Shown piece after piece: positions 43,861-55,390 of a stretch of DNA of 64,000 bases (position 1 is its first letter; every line of letters begins with the position of its first letter). Under the pieces are notes generated by a model. That model searched no databases. It was not told the origin of the DNA and saw nothing but the letters and a program-made list of their open reading frames with translations. The stretch spans positions 5,332,001 to 5,396,000 of the forward strand of contig NC_087092.1 of NCBI RefSeq assembly GCF_963855985.1, written 5' to 3'. The translations under genes were made by a program, and so were the position numbers. Source of the DNA: Ostrinia nubilalis (Eukaryota > Arthropoda > Insecta > Lepidoptera > Crambidae).

Positions 43861-46800
43861 GGTTTGTGAGCCGTTCGGGCGAACTTTGTTTGGGATTGAT
43901 GTAGTGACTGTATCGTCGGAATTGTACGAGTTTACGTATGCGGTGGGGTTTTCCCTGTATAGTTTCTGTTTAATTTGCTAAGTAATGGTTAGCGTATAAA
44001 TTGTTCTATTGTTTCTTTATTATTTAGTGATTTTCACTTATAATGTTTCCATTACATATGATTATTTTAAGTTGTACTTAGAGGTATTTATTATTGATTT
44101 TAAAAATAAACTTAATTTTATCAAACCTGTTTGGTAATAATTTTAAAAGGTGTATGTATGTGGCGTTATGCATCCTATTTATTGCTGCAATTTTAGATCT
44201 GTAAATTAAAAATATACCTTTTTACATAAATCTCTGACCAAATAGTTCAATCCTTAAAACAAGAGAAAGAAACGCGGTCAAACCCATCTACATCACCACT
44301 TAAACAAACAGCGAGCGGAGTGATTTAATTCAGTAAGTAGTGTAAACAAGTTTTGTCTTTAGACGATTCCCGTTTCCCCACACACCCCTAATTTAGTCGA
44401 CGAGTCGGCAAACAAAACAAACCAATGTAAATCGAGCTCCGCCGCCCTTTTCCGACACTCGCAAAGTTGGTGTAACAAGACGACATGCGACTTTTCTTCG
44501 CAGACCACTTTAAACTGGACGGGTCGGCCGACTGGTTGGCCAACTAGTTTGTACTTTTGCAAGTATGAGAAGCCAGACTTCATCGCGCAGTCCCGAGGGA
44601 TGAGTATTAACAAGTATTTTACGGGATAAATAAGTTAGCTTGAGTCTGCTGACGTAGGCAAACATGGGAATTTTCCACGCTCAATGTTTGTAGGCTTTAC
44701 AGACTTGAGCGTAGATACAGGATCGTAATACGGTTTCTTTGAAAGTATTATTTTCAAATACAAAAAAGGTAATAAAGAAAAACGATATAGTTAGATCCTT
44801 TTTAGGAACACTTTACGCATCTTTCTTTTAGGATAATACTTCCAGAGGGGATTAGGTATTATCATTCCATCTTTATCAGCTTCAAACAGATTGTTGTGGA
44901 ATTTTTCGTTCAGTGTTACTTATTCTTTGTTAATATTGCGACGTTATTGAAGATACTCGTTTATACTAGTGATATTTATGTACTACATTTTACATACATA
45001 TCTATTTCCATTGGTTACTCAATACAATGTAAAATAGTTTTTTTTGTTATGATACAATATAAGTAAATTAAAACGGGCAAAAGTATTTTGATTGTATTTT
45101 ACCAAACATTGTCCGTTTCGTTCCCACTGAGTTTAATTAATTTTGGTCTAAAAAAAGATTGAATAATGGGCGGGCATAGGCAATAAAATAAATGGGATGA
45201 ATTAGAGAATGACCAAAAATACTTAATAATTTTATAAAACTTAACAAACTAATATAATTATGGATGTGAAATTATTTTAACAAGAAATGTAGAGTCATAA
45301 TATGTTTTGAACTTTTGACGCGTTTTTTTAAACAGCGGGATACGCTACAAACATATTGTAGTGGACAGAAAACATGGCCAATGCAGCGTGTAAAGGCTAG
45401 AAAAGAAATAAACGCTGTTTGCAGTCACGAAACAACATAATGATTATAGCAGTTTTGCAGAAAGGTGTCGGAAGGCTAGCACTTTGCGGTCGCACGTTGC
45501 AAATTTTCGAAGCTAACTGTAAGTGCAATCTTATTTAGATGTAGTAGATGCTATTTTGCTACAACAGTGCATTGTCTGGCTAGTTGGCGACTGTTTAAAG
45601 TACCAAAATAAATCTTTTGGCTTTAGTATTTGCATAGACCATCCGTCTACGGTAATAAACTGTTTTGTCGGTTAGACTCACTACATGGAGCAGTTGTTAC
45701 TAGTTTTTTACTAGTCTATTTTAGGAGTAAAAAGTCTGAAGGTAGTTAATTAGGTATAAAGTAGAGCTATTCTTAAAATTTTACACTTTTTAACGGTTAT
45801 GCTGCGCTTGCAAGGAGTCTCGTTGATATTCGCTTTCTTTAGGTAAAATTCGCAGATTCGATCCCCGCACAATATGAATGGACCCTTCTTTTCGCAAAAT
45901 CTTTATTTTCCTAACATAGGTACTTTGGCATAACTTGGCATATAACTATCTTGGCATATTTTTGGAGCTATGTTACCTACTTTATCATTGTTTTTGGCAG
46001 ACAGTTCATGTTGACATTAACTTGTCTAATCTTTTGTGTATCAAGAGGTTAGAGCAATCATTAAATCGCATCGCAAATCACATCTCATTAAAAATTAACT
46101 CTGCCGCGATGGTACATAACTGTACCTACTTATAGAGCCTCATACCATAAAATCATAAAAGCCGTCCGAACATCGAAGCAGTTGCATTAGAAATGTAAAT
46201 CTTTTGATGAAAATATTATTATTACGTACATTTAAGTGAAAAGTTTTAATCAAATGCTATAAAACTTGGGAGCCGTATCTTTGCAAAGTAATAACATTTC
46301 TGTAAAAGTATGTTTTCCTCGTTTGAATAGAAGCTGGAATGGCTTTAATTTTCCGTCTTGTGCTCTACTTAATATCTCTTAAGTATGCTTTGACCTAATT
46401 CCCGTTGTAGTCCCGATAAAGATTCCCTTCCAAGAAACAACTTTATCCTAAATCCATCAATGTTTATTTAGTTCGATGGGTAACAAATATTGTAGGTAAT
46501 TATTCTCGATATTATATTGTCCTATTGTATTATTTAGGGCACGGTCAAGCCTGAATGGTTAGATATTGATGTGATGTGAAACTTGTCGGTTTTTGCGAAT
46601 GTCTAATACCTACTTAGAAATAACCATTAAAAGTATGTCTCAAATAACTTTCACAATTTCACTGGAACTGATTTTTTCGATACCCAAAATGTACCTACTT
46701 ACCTTATCATCTTCACTGGAATTAGCACAAGCAAATACTATTTTTGTATGTATATCAAAAATGAACATAAACGTACCTTACAGAAGCACAATCAAGTAAG

Positions 46801-48652
46801 TAACAAGTCGCTTAAAATTAAATTTAACCTTAATTTATAAAAATATCCCGAAAATAGAATTGCAGCATCATTTTAATATTAGATGACGTCCGAGTTAAAG
46901 TTCATTATAATTTATTAAGTACTTTAACACGTTTTCGCTTTTCCCCCGATTTATTTCGTGACAAGTGACAATCTTTAACCCTTTTAGGACCGCGATAAAT
47001 AAATTACTTCCCTTTAAAATATATTCTTAAAAATGTTGATTCATTATGCACCGCCCCATGGGTTTGGGCACGGGGTTAAAACACATTTCGCTCCGTTTTA
47101 AAAGAGAATAGAATCAATTATTTTAGGTTGGCTCGGTGTAGCACCGGCATCATTATTTCAGTATGGGATAATATTATATGGGAATGCATTAATCGAGCAG
47201 TACCTCCTTTATTTAGGGGTTAAATTGGCTGTCAACTACAAAATCTAACGATACAGGAAATGCAATGATAAAAAGTGTTTTTATTCGATAAATGGCTGGT
47301 ATTTGACAGCAATTACATCAGGGTATCTAAGGTGCAGCAATCTACAGTGATACAATCGACAGCTAGTGTACGTATACATTATTATGATATCTATCAATCT
47401 TTGTTCGCGAATAAGATGCTGCTTGATACTGTCGTCGGTCGCAAGAAAAAAGAATTTGTCTCTTGTCGTGTAGACTAGTTCCAGCCCATAGCTGTCCCAA
47501 GTGCAATCTGTCATTTCAATCTATTCTATTTGTCATTTAGCTTGTTTAATCTGTGCTGAATAAAGTGCACAATATTTAAGCAGGATATGGTTGCACGCGG
47601 ATTTTTAGAGAGTTAAATCTTTTGGCCAATAGAAAACGTCATAATAGTTATTATATGAACTGGGATTGGTCAATGACTTTTGAAATTAAAATCCGATGGC
47701 CTGAAAAAATCGGTTTTCCAACAAACGTCAGTTACGCGCAAGGAGGTTTAGCTATTTATCCATCGAAGTTAATAAGGGAGAAGACATAAGACTAATTTTA
47801 TTATTTGCCTGCCGCGACCCGGTTTTTACGAACAATGACGATGACGAACGATGAACCAGTAACGAGGAGCACACTTAGCAATGCTTCCAGGTTGCGCCTC
47901 GGTATCAATTAAGTAACATTTTCCGTTAAGTTTACTTTATGGCCAACTAAAGGACTTTTGCCGTCTCCATGGACAAACTCGAAGTATGATAACTACAGTC
48001 ATTGTCAAAATTTTGCACTGCCATTGCCGCTGGATACCATATATCGCTACTATATTCATAGATAATAGACTTTCAGTTAATCGTCAAAATTGACATTGTT
48101 TTTTAAATAACAACAAATGGTATGAATTTTTAAATGTGATATTTTTATAAAGGTAAGTCCCCAAAACAACATTTGATAGCCTATTTTCTTTCGTTGGCAT
48201 CTAAGTTCCTGTTTTCTACATATATGTTACTACTACCTATTGGATAAGTAACTAAGAACTTTGTCGTTTATTCCGTACGTATAGCGACGTTGGAACTTGA
48301 TATAGAAGTTAGCTGTTTTATATTTTTTTTCACAGCAGAAATCTTTATCTTTGATCTTAATATCTGATCGTACGTATTGTCTTTTAAAATATTACATTTG
48401 CCTAAATAAAAATAACCGACCTGCTGCTTATGTAAATTATAATTATTTATAACCCTACTTACAATGCATAACAATCATAATTAGGTATTATAACCCTACT
48501 TAACAATGCATAACAATCATAAGATAGTTTGGCGTATAAGTAGGTAGGTAGGTACTATCTAGGCCGAAGGTGGAAGCGATCGACCCGGAAATATTCTCAA
48601 CCATCTCAACTATCATAATATGTATTTAGAACAGTCCCTCCTTACCAATGAT
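43861..48652. other. Non-coding stretch, no gene seen
   Basis: AT-rich unique DNA. A B-box-like AGATTCGATCCCCGC at about 45852-45866 could be a SINE remnant, but no A box is evident. A small tandem duplication of TAACCCTACTTxACAATGC type lies at 48449-48522, and a (GTAG)n run at 48539-48553. The open frames here have no recognisable domains. Confidence 0.4.
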
Positions 48653-48834
48653 ATCTATATATATAAAAATGAAACCCGTTTCGCGTTGTCACGGCATCAC
48701 GTGTGAACGGCTGAACCGATTTCGATAATTCTTTTTTTTAAATGTTTGTGGAAGTCCAAGGATGGTTCTTACGGAAAAAAATATTAAGAAAATCTCTACG
48801 CTAAGGCGGTACGAAGTTCGCCGGGTCAGCTAGT
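48653..48834 (-). mobile_element. ACTAGC-type dispersed repeat
   Basis: The minus strand starts ACTAGCTGACCCGGCGAACT, then TCGTACCGCC, contains AAATCGGTTCAGCCGTTCAC, and ends with TATATATATAGAT. Start, middle and end motifs are those of one of the commonest insect dispersed repeats. I do not know its class with certainty (short retroposon or Helitron-like). Confidence 0.75.
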
Positions 48835-49727
48835 TATAGATAATACCATTGCTCCTTACCATCAATGCAATCGAGCAGACAAAGGACATTGATAAAAATC
48901 GCCCTAAGATTTTCAAAGACTTAGTATGTACCATAATTTTATGTATATTTTATTTATTTACTTGCAAGTGTCCAAACCTATCGGACAAGTTGCAGTTCGA
49001 AAAAATATTTTAAAAATATATAAACGAAATCAAAGTCACCGACATATTGACAGAGCAGAGACAGAGATGCGCTTTTTTAATTCGATTTAAGTAAATAATG
49101 GTATGATCGATTAGACTAGAGTCTAATCATTAGACCTTTAGACGGGCGCAGATCCGCCGCGCCCGCAGCGCTTCAGTGGATTATTGCATTTTATGTATAT
49201 TTAATCACATTTATTTACCTACATTTACATATTTACTCTTTTCTTTAAGTGTAGACACTGTTTATGTATAAGTCCACTATTGCATGCCGTGGCAACCTAT
49301 AATTAAGGCAGCACTTAGATTAAGTTAAATACGTTGTAAATATTGATTGTCTTCCAGTGTATGTCTTGTTGGTTGTCCTATTAAATAAATAAAATAAATA
49401 TTTATAGCAACACAATGTTTAAAAATAAAATTTTTCAAAAACGATCAATTTAATCGATTATGTCTATTCTAAATGGACATCCCTATTTGTTAGACAAATT
49501 GTCATTCACTCGCATCACCTTTTCTCTCTCACTCACTCTTGCTGTGTTGCTGTCTTGCTTGATCCTTCTTTGTGATTCGTTTGTGTTTTAGCTTTTATTT
49601 TCGGAACTTTATTAATTAACTACAAACTTGGCTATTCAAACGGACTCTGATTGATTGCAATAACGACATACTCAGCCTGGGATTTACTGTTTTTGTGTGG
49701 CTCGGCCAAGGCTCGGCTGGTGGTTCT
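48835..49727. other. Non-coding stretch upstream of the decayed gene
   Basis: No gene recognised. A GC-rich patch at about 49140-49175 followed by AT-rich sequence ending TTGTCCTATTAAATAAATAA (near 49373) looks like the 3' end of a retroposon, class unknown. GCTCGGCCAAGGCTCGGCTG just upstream of 49728 may be 5' UTR of the following gene remnant. Confidence 0.4.
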
Positions 49728-49784
49728 ATGGTGTTAGAAAATGAGCAACTTAATTATACACAACAATGGGCAGCACCTCGATCG
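49728..49784 (+). pseudogene. Decayed DDE-transposase-like gene, exon 1
   Basis: The ATG at 49728 opens 19 codons, MVLENEQLNYTQQWAAPRS, ending in phase 0 at the consensus donor TCG|GTAAGTA (intron from 49785). The same phase and the Pro-Arg-x exon end recur in the following exons, which is why I place it in this gene. On its own the evidence is weak. Confidence 0.45.
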
Positions 49785-50654
49785 GTAAGTACCTACATTT
49801 TGCTCTGCAATCTTATGAATAAGTACTAGCCTTGCCAAACTTCTGAATTGCCATTCTCATGGCGGGTTGTCTTGAAATGAATGTTCCGCTATTATCTGTG
49901 GTTCAACCCTGGACAGTGTGGACAGCCAGGCCCGATTCGATTGTAAGAAACTAGTCGATGGTACAGCGCAATGGAGGCATGAGCGAAACAACAATTATGT
50001 TGACAATCCAGCTGGTTTTGGTGTAAATCTAAGGAATTATTTACTTTGACACTATCTCCCTGCTCTCAATGAAAGCTTGTTTTGTTTTGTTTTTTGGAAC
50101 TAAGACTACCAGATTATTATTTTTTGTAACTAAGTTTGTAACACGTCATAATTAATTATTATAACAACAATGCTTATTCACTAAAGCTGTTTAACCCTAC
50201 CCTCTGACCCAAAATTCTACTAACAGCACATAATATTGAATTATCATTTTTTTTATGGTTTGCGGCTCAATTTATTCAACGCACAGGAGTATGTGTGGCA
50301 TGGCATGCAATGAATCTATTTATTTTTACAGGTTACAGCTCATGATCTTATATGCACAACATGTTGGACTAGGGTTGCCAACCGTACTATAATATATAGT
50401 ATTGTACTATATTTCGGGTCTGCGTACTATATACTGTTGAAAAAATATATAGTACTCAAAAATACTATATTTTCAACACCGACAAATCTAACAAACAAAT
50501 CCTTCATTTAAAAAAAATAAGAACGCGCCTTTGAAGTAACTTTTAACTGTTAAGATGGTTAAGTCATATAACCTATTGCGCACGTACCATTTTCTTTGAT
50601 GAGGTCCGTGAACATACCCGATAGGCGATAGCGTGTATCCGAACGCTTGCGTAA

Positions 50655-50745
50655 CGAACTTCATCATTTCAGCCATAGGACGTCCACTGCTGAACATAAG
50701 CCTTCCTTGCCTCCATTCCAGAACCTTTCCGCCCCATCGCACGTA
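50655..50745 (-). mobile_element. RTE 3' end with internal deletion, nested in the hAT element
   Basis: The minus strand joins RWGGKVLEWR directly to the RTE 3' terminus (CAGCAGTGGACGTCCTATGG, CTGAAATGATGAA), skipping the TRWTDDL block present in other copies. Its position inside the hAT element means it inserted after or travelled with that element. Confidence 0.7.
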
Positions 50746-51776
50746 ACGAACTGGTCAATGTCAATGTGACAACGTAAATTTTAACGTCGTCAAACGATGG
50801 TCTGCTTTATTTATCGGCAGAATCGTTTTCAACTAGATGTTGTTATTTCTTTTGAAAAGTTGAAATCTTATATAAATTAGGTATGGAAAGTTAGTGATAA
50901 CGAAAGTGCGTCAAATTCTATTGCGCCGCTAACGCCGATTTAAAAACGAAAAATACCAAAAAGACTCCAAATAAAATAAACCGGAGTGGAAAAGAGAGTA
51001 TGACTGGATTACTGAAGATCCCCAAAATATACAGTGTGAGTCACGATAAAGTGCACATATGAAAATATGTGAAACTAGACCTATTTTTTTCGAGAAAAAA
51101 GAGGTCAAAAAATTTTTGAGTTTTTTTTTAATTTTTTATAGAATTTTTTTTCTTCCAATTACTTCTCGTAAAGAAAACGTAATAACTTTTAAACTAAGAG
51201 GTATATTCTGATAAAATAAAAACAATAATAATGCTAAATAACAGGCGATACTAATAAAATACATAAAATACCCAGAAAATGCCAACAAATAATAAAAAAT
51301 TATACTTTAAAAAAAAAACTGCTTGCTGCAAAAAAACACGAATTTATCGTGTTTTTTTGGTTATTTGATCAATTTCTCCAAAAAATGCCCCTATAACAGG
51401 TGGTTTTTATTGCTTTGTATTATTCTCTATCGCATTACTTTTGTAAAACTAAAAATTGCATGACGTCTCTATCCTTATCACAACATATTAAATATGTCAA
51501 TTTTAAAATCGGCGTTAGAATAACGTAAAAAAGATATTTTTTTTTGGTTACAAAACAAAAAAAATGTTGCAATCATTAGAAGCAAAATCCCCCCCATAGA
51601 AAGTTATGGAATTCAAAAGATTTTTTTGCTATTTCTTGATAAATGTCTATCTTAATAAATGGTTTGATTTCAGTGAAAACAATTGGTTATTTAAAATCCA
51701 AAAATTAAATTAAAAAAAGGAGGTTTCATTTAATGACTGTGAGACAATATTAGAAGTTCTAAATTTACAAGAAAAA

Positions 51777-52118
51777 TTGAGTATCAAAATGGACGACCTA
51801 TACTCTGAAATAACGATATTGAATGAAATCTTTGCTAAATTAAAAGACTGTAGTGACTTTACTGACAAAACTACAGGCCAAAAATGGCAGCATATTTTAA
51901 AAAATACTGAAAATGACTTACCAAATTTATTTGAAGTAATTTCATTCCTGCTCTCTATTCCCGCCACTTCGGCATTTACAGAAAGGATATATTCGGTTAT
52001 GAATTCGAAGTGGCGAAAAGAAAGAAACACAAGTAGTGTATCATTAATAAAAAATGAGCTTTTGATTTATATTAATTTAAAAATTGAATGTGACAAAGCA
52101 TATGACACTTTTATTTAA
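51777..52118 (+). pseudogene. hAT transposase, C-terminal dimerisation region
   Basis: A 113-residue frame whose second half, LSIPATSAFTERIYSVMNSK, then WRKERN and LIKNELLIYINLK, matches the conserved hAT C-terminal dimerisation region (P-x-S/T-S-A-x-x-E-R-x-F/Y-S). The RNase H-like catalytic part and BED finger are missing upstream, where the DNA is AT-rich and has many stops. The remnant runs to within 200 bp of the 3' TIR, in the expected orientation. Confidence 0.88.
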
Positions 52119-52497
52119 TACAAAAAACTGTTACACAGCGCAAGAACTGCAAAAAAATATAGTTTTTATAAAAATAAATAATTAAAAAATGTATATTTGT
52201 CTATTTTTTTGTTTTTCCCATAAAATACTATATTTTTTTTAAATGTACTATATTTTTTTACACCTTATTTTGGAAAATACTATATTTCGCTGATGAAATG
52301 TTGGCAACCCTATGTTGGACCCAAGCCCAAGATACAACACAAATGCATCTACTTCAAATCTTAGCAGAAAATGTGTGCTTTGCAGTAGAACACTAGAGCC
52401 TAGAACACGTTCACATCAGCTCATGTCCCTGAGAACTAACACTCAACATCATATTAACATCAGGAACATAATTGTGGAACGACTAACTCCATTAGAG

Positions 52498-52674
52498 GTA
52501 ATGCACGCTAAAGTCCTTATTTAATAAAATGTTATTGGCTATACAATCAGTCTAATTCTTGTAAAGTTATTGGTTTCTGTAAATTAATACTAAAATAAAA
52601 TAATTTAAGTGCGGGACATTAAAAAACTGATAATTTTTTTAAACTTATTTCTAATTATTATTATTTTTAAACAG
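52498..52674 (+). other. Intron 2 of the decayed gene
   Basis: Short 177-bp intron between donor GAG|GTAATG and acceptor TTTTTAAACAG, AT-rich with a pyrimidine tract. The splice signals remain intact although the exons are broken. Confidence 0.5.
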
Positions 52675-52901
52675 GTTACTGCAAATGACTACAATGTGGG
52701 GCTTGTCACTCATTATTGCAAAGAGATACCACACCTACTTCACAAGACTCTCCAGATATGCCAACCGGTGCCCCGGTAGGTCACCAACAAGTTTGTGTTG
52801 GATGTGGTTGTTCATTATTGCGAACTTGAAGTCATTGTTTGGATACAGAGAATAATCAAGATATATTAAACATTGTTCGAAATTGGATTCAACCCAGAGA
52901 G
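52675..52901 (+). pseudogene. Decayed gene, exon 3 (repeat of the exon 2 module)
   Basis: After acceptor AAACAG the exon opens VTANDYNVGLVTHYC in phase 0. After a frameshift it reads GHQQVCVGCGCSLLRT, a TGA stop where exon 2 has Arg, then SHCLDTENNQDILNIVRNWI and QPRE at the donor GAG|GTAAGAG (52902). The order CVxC, RxxSH, IxNIV, PxE and the phase-0 borders match exon 2, so the exons arose by duplication. One nonsense codon and one frameshift show decay. Confidence 0.55.
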
Positions 52902-53050
52902 GTAAGAGCCCTGCCAGTTTTATAATACATAAAAATAATTATGCCGGTTTATTATAATAATAAAAAAGGTTTTTTCCGAATTAGCCTTCCCATCCTTCAA
53001 CTCCTTCCATTGCTTTCAATCTGCCACTACTCTCATCCATACAGGTTATA

Positions 53051-53282
53051 CAGGGTGGAAACGATAAGTGATCTCACTCGATTATTTCTAAACTACACAA
53101 GATATCGAAAAACTGGTTACTCATCCTGAAAGTGCTTCACGAGCTCTTTCTAACGGTATCAGTAAATAGTTACAGAATTAACTGGATCTATCCGAAAATT
53201 CAATGTTTTCAGCCTCCATACTAAATGTATGCCAGCCAAACAATATTAAAAGTGTTATAGATCACTTATCGTTTCCACCCTG
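53051..53282. mobile_element. MITE with 24-bp perfect TIRs and TA target duplication
   Basis: Starts CAGGGTGGAAACGATAAGTG, ATCT, and ends with the exact inverse. TA lies immediately outside on both sides (53049-53050 and 53283-53284). It is 232 bp with no open frame and lies in the intron before exon 4. TA duplication and CAGGGTG ends indicate a Tc1/mariner-type non-autonomous element. Confidence 0.88.
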
Positions 53283-53660
53283 TATAATACAAATAGACTT
53301 ATATTATTAAAATATTGCAATATTATTACTTACATAATATTGAACATAATTTTTACTATTATAAAGCCAGTTAAAAATTCCCTGAGCCAAATAAACTCAG
53401 TAAAGTTTTATTTATACTTCCTGCATAACAACAGACTACTCTTTTAAACTACCACTATTCTCACTCTCAATCCTCGTTCCTCATTCATCCCTTTCGTTTC
53501 CTCCATAGACCAATCATTCCTCATCATTCAGCGTTCAAATCATAAATTATCTTTCATCACTCATCTTACTATTCCGTTACACACAAAAGTCGTTAATCCT
53601 ATATAAATATTGCTCTTCTTATTGTTGAACTGTGAATCTGATGTTTTATTTTATTTTCAG

Positions 53661-54152
53661 ATTCGTCCTTCAGATCTTCTTTGCCATAGATACTATCAGA
53701 GAGCACGAATTACTACAGTTGGTGCTTATTTAATGAAGCTGAGGACCGGTGATTCAGATGAAAGAATAGCTACATTACTTGGCATTTCAAGGAGTACTCT
53801 TACAAAATATGTAATGAAAGCACGCAGTATGATGGAGGAACATTTCGTACCAGCACATTTAGGGTTACAACATATTAGTAGAGAGGAAGTAGCCCAAAGA
53901 AACCTTTATGTTCCAGTCTCTTTTCGGGAAGCCAGGAAACGATTTACCACAAAGAAAGGCTATTGTCATCATGGATGGTACATACATACATTTATGTGCA
54001 AAAAAGTAGCAATTATGCATACCAAAAAAAAAACTTATTCCCTATACAAATATCGGAATCTCGTTAAACCATTTATGGTACTTTGTTGTGATGGCGACAT
54101 CATTGATGTATTGGGCCCATATTTAATAGAAAATGTAGAACATGACCATTAA
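53661..54152 (+). pseudogene. Decayed gene, last exon: HTH and DDE transposase-like core
   Basis: Follows the acceptor TTTTATTTTCAG. It opens IRPSDLLCHRYYQRAR, the second half of the zinc-finger-like module, then MKLRTGDSDERIATLLGISR, STLTKYVMKAR, a helix-turn-helix as in DDE transposases of the Harbinger/ISL2EU-like or DDE_Tnp_4 group. A frame slip hides the first catalytic motif, readable in another frame as AIVIMDGTYIHL. After a second slip the frame returns with KKTYSLYKYRNLVKPFMVLC and CDGDIIDVLGPY, then ends. The rest of the catalytic domain is missing. Two frameshifts and truncation make it a pseudogene. Family assignment is from motif memory. Confidence 0.75.
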
Positions 54153-54420
54153 TAAATAATAAGTACCTACATACGTATTTTCATTTATACCTACATAACT
54201 GCCTACTTACCCTTGGGTCGGAATAAAGATATTTTTGGATTTAAATGTAAGTAAAATATATTAACTTCTTTTTAAAAAATGTTTGGCTTTTCCGTAGGCA
54301 TTCCTATTTTTCCAATACGCAAAGTTCTATTTGCTGCTATTCATACGGTTTGACAAAGGGGTTCTTTATCGATCTACGATTTAAAGTGTAATTAAGACGT
54401 CTCTCCTACATATCTATACC
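54153..54420. other. Short non-coding gap
   Basis: AT-rich; the missing C-terminal part of the DDE pseudogene is not found here. Confidence 0.5.
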
Positions 54421-54773
54421 TACTTATAATAAATCTGTAGAGAGGTCAATTCTGTACATGAAATATAATTTTCAAAATAACTATCAGGGGGTGATACTGA
54501 TGCCAAAAATGCAATCAGTAAAATTTTTGTCTGTCTGTCTGTCCGTCTGTATGTTCCTTATAGAAACAAAAACTACTCGACGGATTTTAACGAAACTTGG
54601 TACAATTATTCTTCATACTCCTGGGCAGGTTATAGTATACTTAGGAATTCTCACGGGAACAGGAATTAGCGGGAAAATCCTTTTGTATGAAAAATCTAAA
54701 CCGCTTAAGTTAGACGCTTTAAATTTCGCACGTAGGTACTTTAGTAAACTAATTCCCACGGGAACGGGAATTC
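54421..54773 (-). mobile_element. 5'-truncated ACTAGC-superfamily repeat, inverted partner
   Basis: The reverse complement of 55038-55390 at about 98% identity (pairs sum to 109,811). Minus-strand order: CCCACGGGAATTAG-type blocks, AAATCCGTCGAGTAGTTTTT, CAGACAGACAGACAGAC, then GATTTATTATAAGTA. It lacks the ACTAGC start, so it is a shortened copy. The frames called here on both strands are shadows of the repeat. Confidence 0.75.
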
Positions 54774-54823
54774 GCATTATTATACATATAATTCTTGACA
54801 ATAAATAGTTTTATTAGCAACTA

Positions 54824-55390
54824 GCGGCCGCCCGCGACTTCGTACGCGTGGATCCCGTTTTACCCCCTTCATCTATCTTACGCGGTTTAGATTTTTTCGT
54901 TCAAATGTTTTTTCCCGTTCACGTGGGAATTTTGCAATATCCTGTTGTAACTAAGCTTTAAGTTTATTAAGATACCTACATGTCAAATTTCAAGCGTCTA
55001 ACTAAAGCGGTTTAGATTTTTCATACAAAGGGATTTTCCCACGAATTCCAGTTCCCGTGGGAATTAGTTTACTAAAGTACCTACGTGCGAAATTTAAAGC
55101 GTCTAACTTAAGCGGTTTAGATTTTTCATACAAAAGGATTTTCCCGCTAATTCCTGTTCCCGTGGGAATTCCTAAGTATACTATAACCTGCCCAGGAGTA
55201 TGAAGAATAATTGTACCAAGTTTCGTTAAAATCCGTCGAGTAGTTTTTGTTTCTATAAGGAACATACAGACAGACAGACAGACAAAAATTTTACTGATTG
55301 CATTTTTGGCATCAGTATCACCCCCTGATAGTTATTTTGAAAATATATTTCATGTACAGAGTTGACCTCTCTACAGATTTATTATAAGTA
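54824..55390 (+). mobile_element. ACTAGC-superfamily dispersed repeat, longer copy
   Basis: Starts AACTAGCGGCCGCCCGCGAC then TTCGTACGCGTGG. It contains two tandem internal copies of a module with GCGTCTAACTxAAGCGGTTT and TTTTTCATACAAAxGGATTT, then AAAATCCGTCGAGTAG and CAGACAGACAGACAGAC, ending in TTTATTATAAGTA. Same orientation as 56270-56498. Class not certain. Confidence 0.72.

Larger units (their letters stand above)
50370..52312 (+). mobile_element. hAT transposon with perfect 8-bp target duplication
   Basis: Ends TAGGGTTGCCAAC and GTTGGCAACCCTA form a 13-bp perfect TIR, flanked exactly by TGTTGGAC on each side (50362-50369 and 52313-52320). It is 1,943 bp. Subterminal regions are full of TACTATAT repeats (50390-50480 and 52160-52290), typical candidate transposase binding sites. 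It carries only a C-terminal transposase fragment and an unrelated RTE end, so it is an internally rearranged, non-autonomous copy. Confidence 0.92.
50332..52497 (+). pseudogene. Decayed gene, exon 2, split by a hAT insertion
   Basis: The acceptor TTTTTACAG precedes 50332; the exon runs to 50369, resumes at 52321 after the hAT element, and ends at the donor GAG|GTAATG (52498). The start reads VTAHDLICTTCW in phase 0. The end, in another frame, reads KCVLCSRTLEPRTRSHQLMS, then NIRNIIVERLTPLE. The joined exon is 215 nt, so a one- or two-base indel has occurred. Two CxxC-like pairs suggest a zinc-binding fold. The layout matches exon 3, implying an internally repeated domain. Family not identified. 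Confidence 0.55.

Noticed and set aside
45852..45866. B-box-like AGATTCGATCCCCGC as a tRNA gene
   Set aside because: No A box, anticodon arm or acceptor stem can be drawn; at most a SINE remnant.
48653..48834. Helitron end (TC start, CTAGT 3' end)
   Set aside because: CTAGT and TCTATATA ends fit superficially, but the same repeat family elsewhere has retroposon-like ends and no Helitron 3' hairpin is evident; class left open.
54458..55265. Matching 87-116-codon frames on opposite strands
   Set aside because: They are translations of the inverted ACTAGC-type repeat pair; identical peptides arise from the repeat, not from a gene family.
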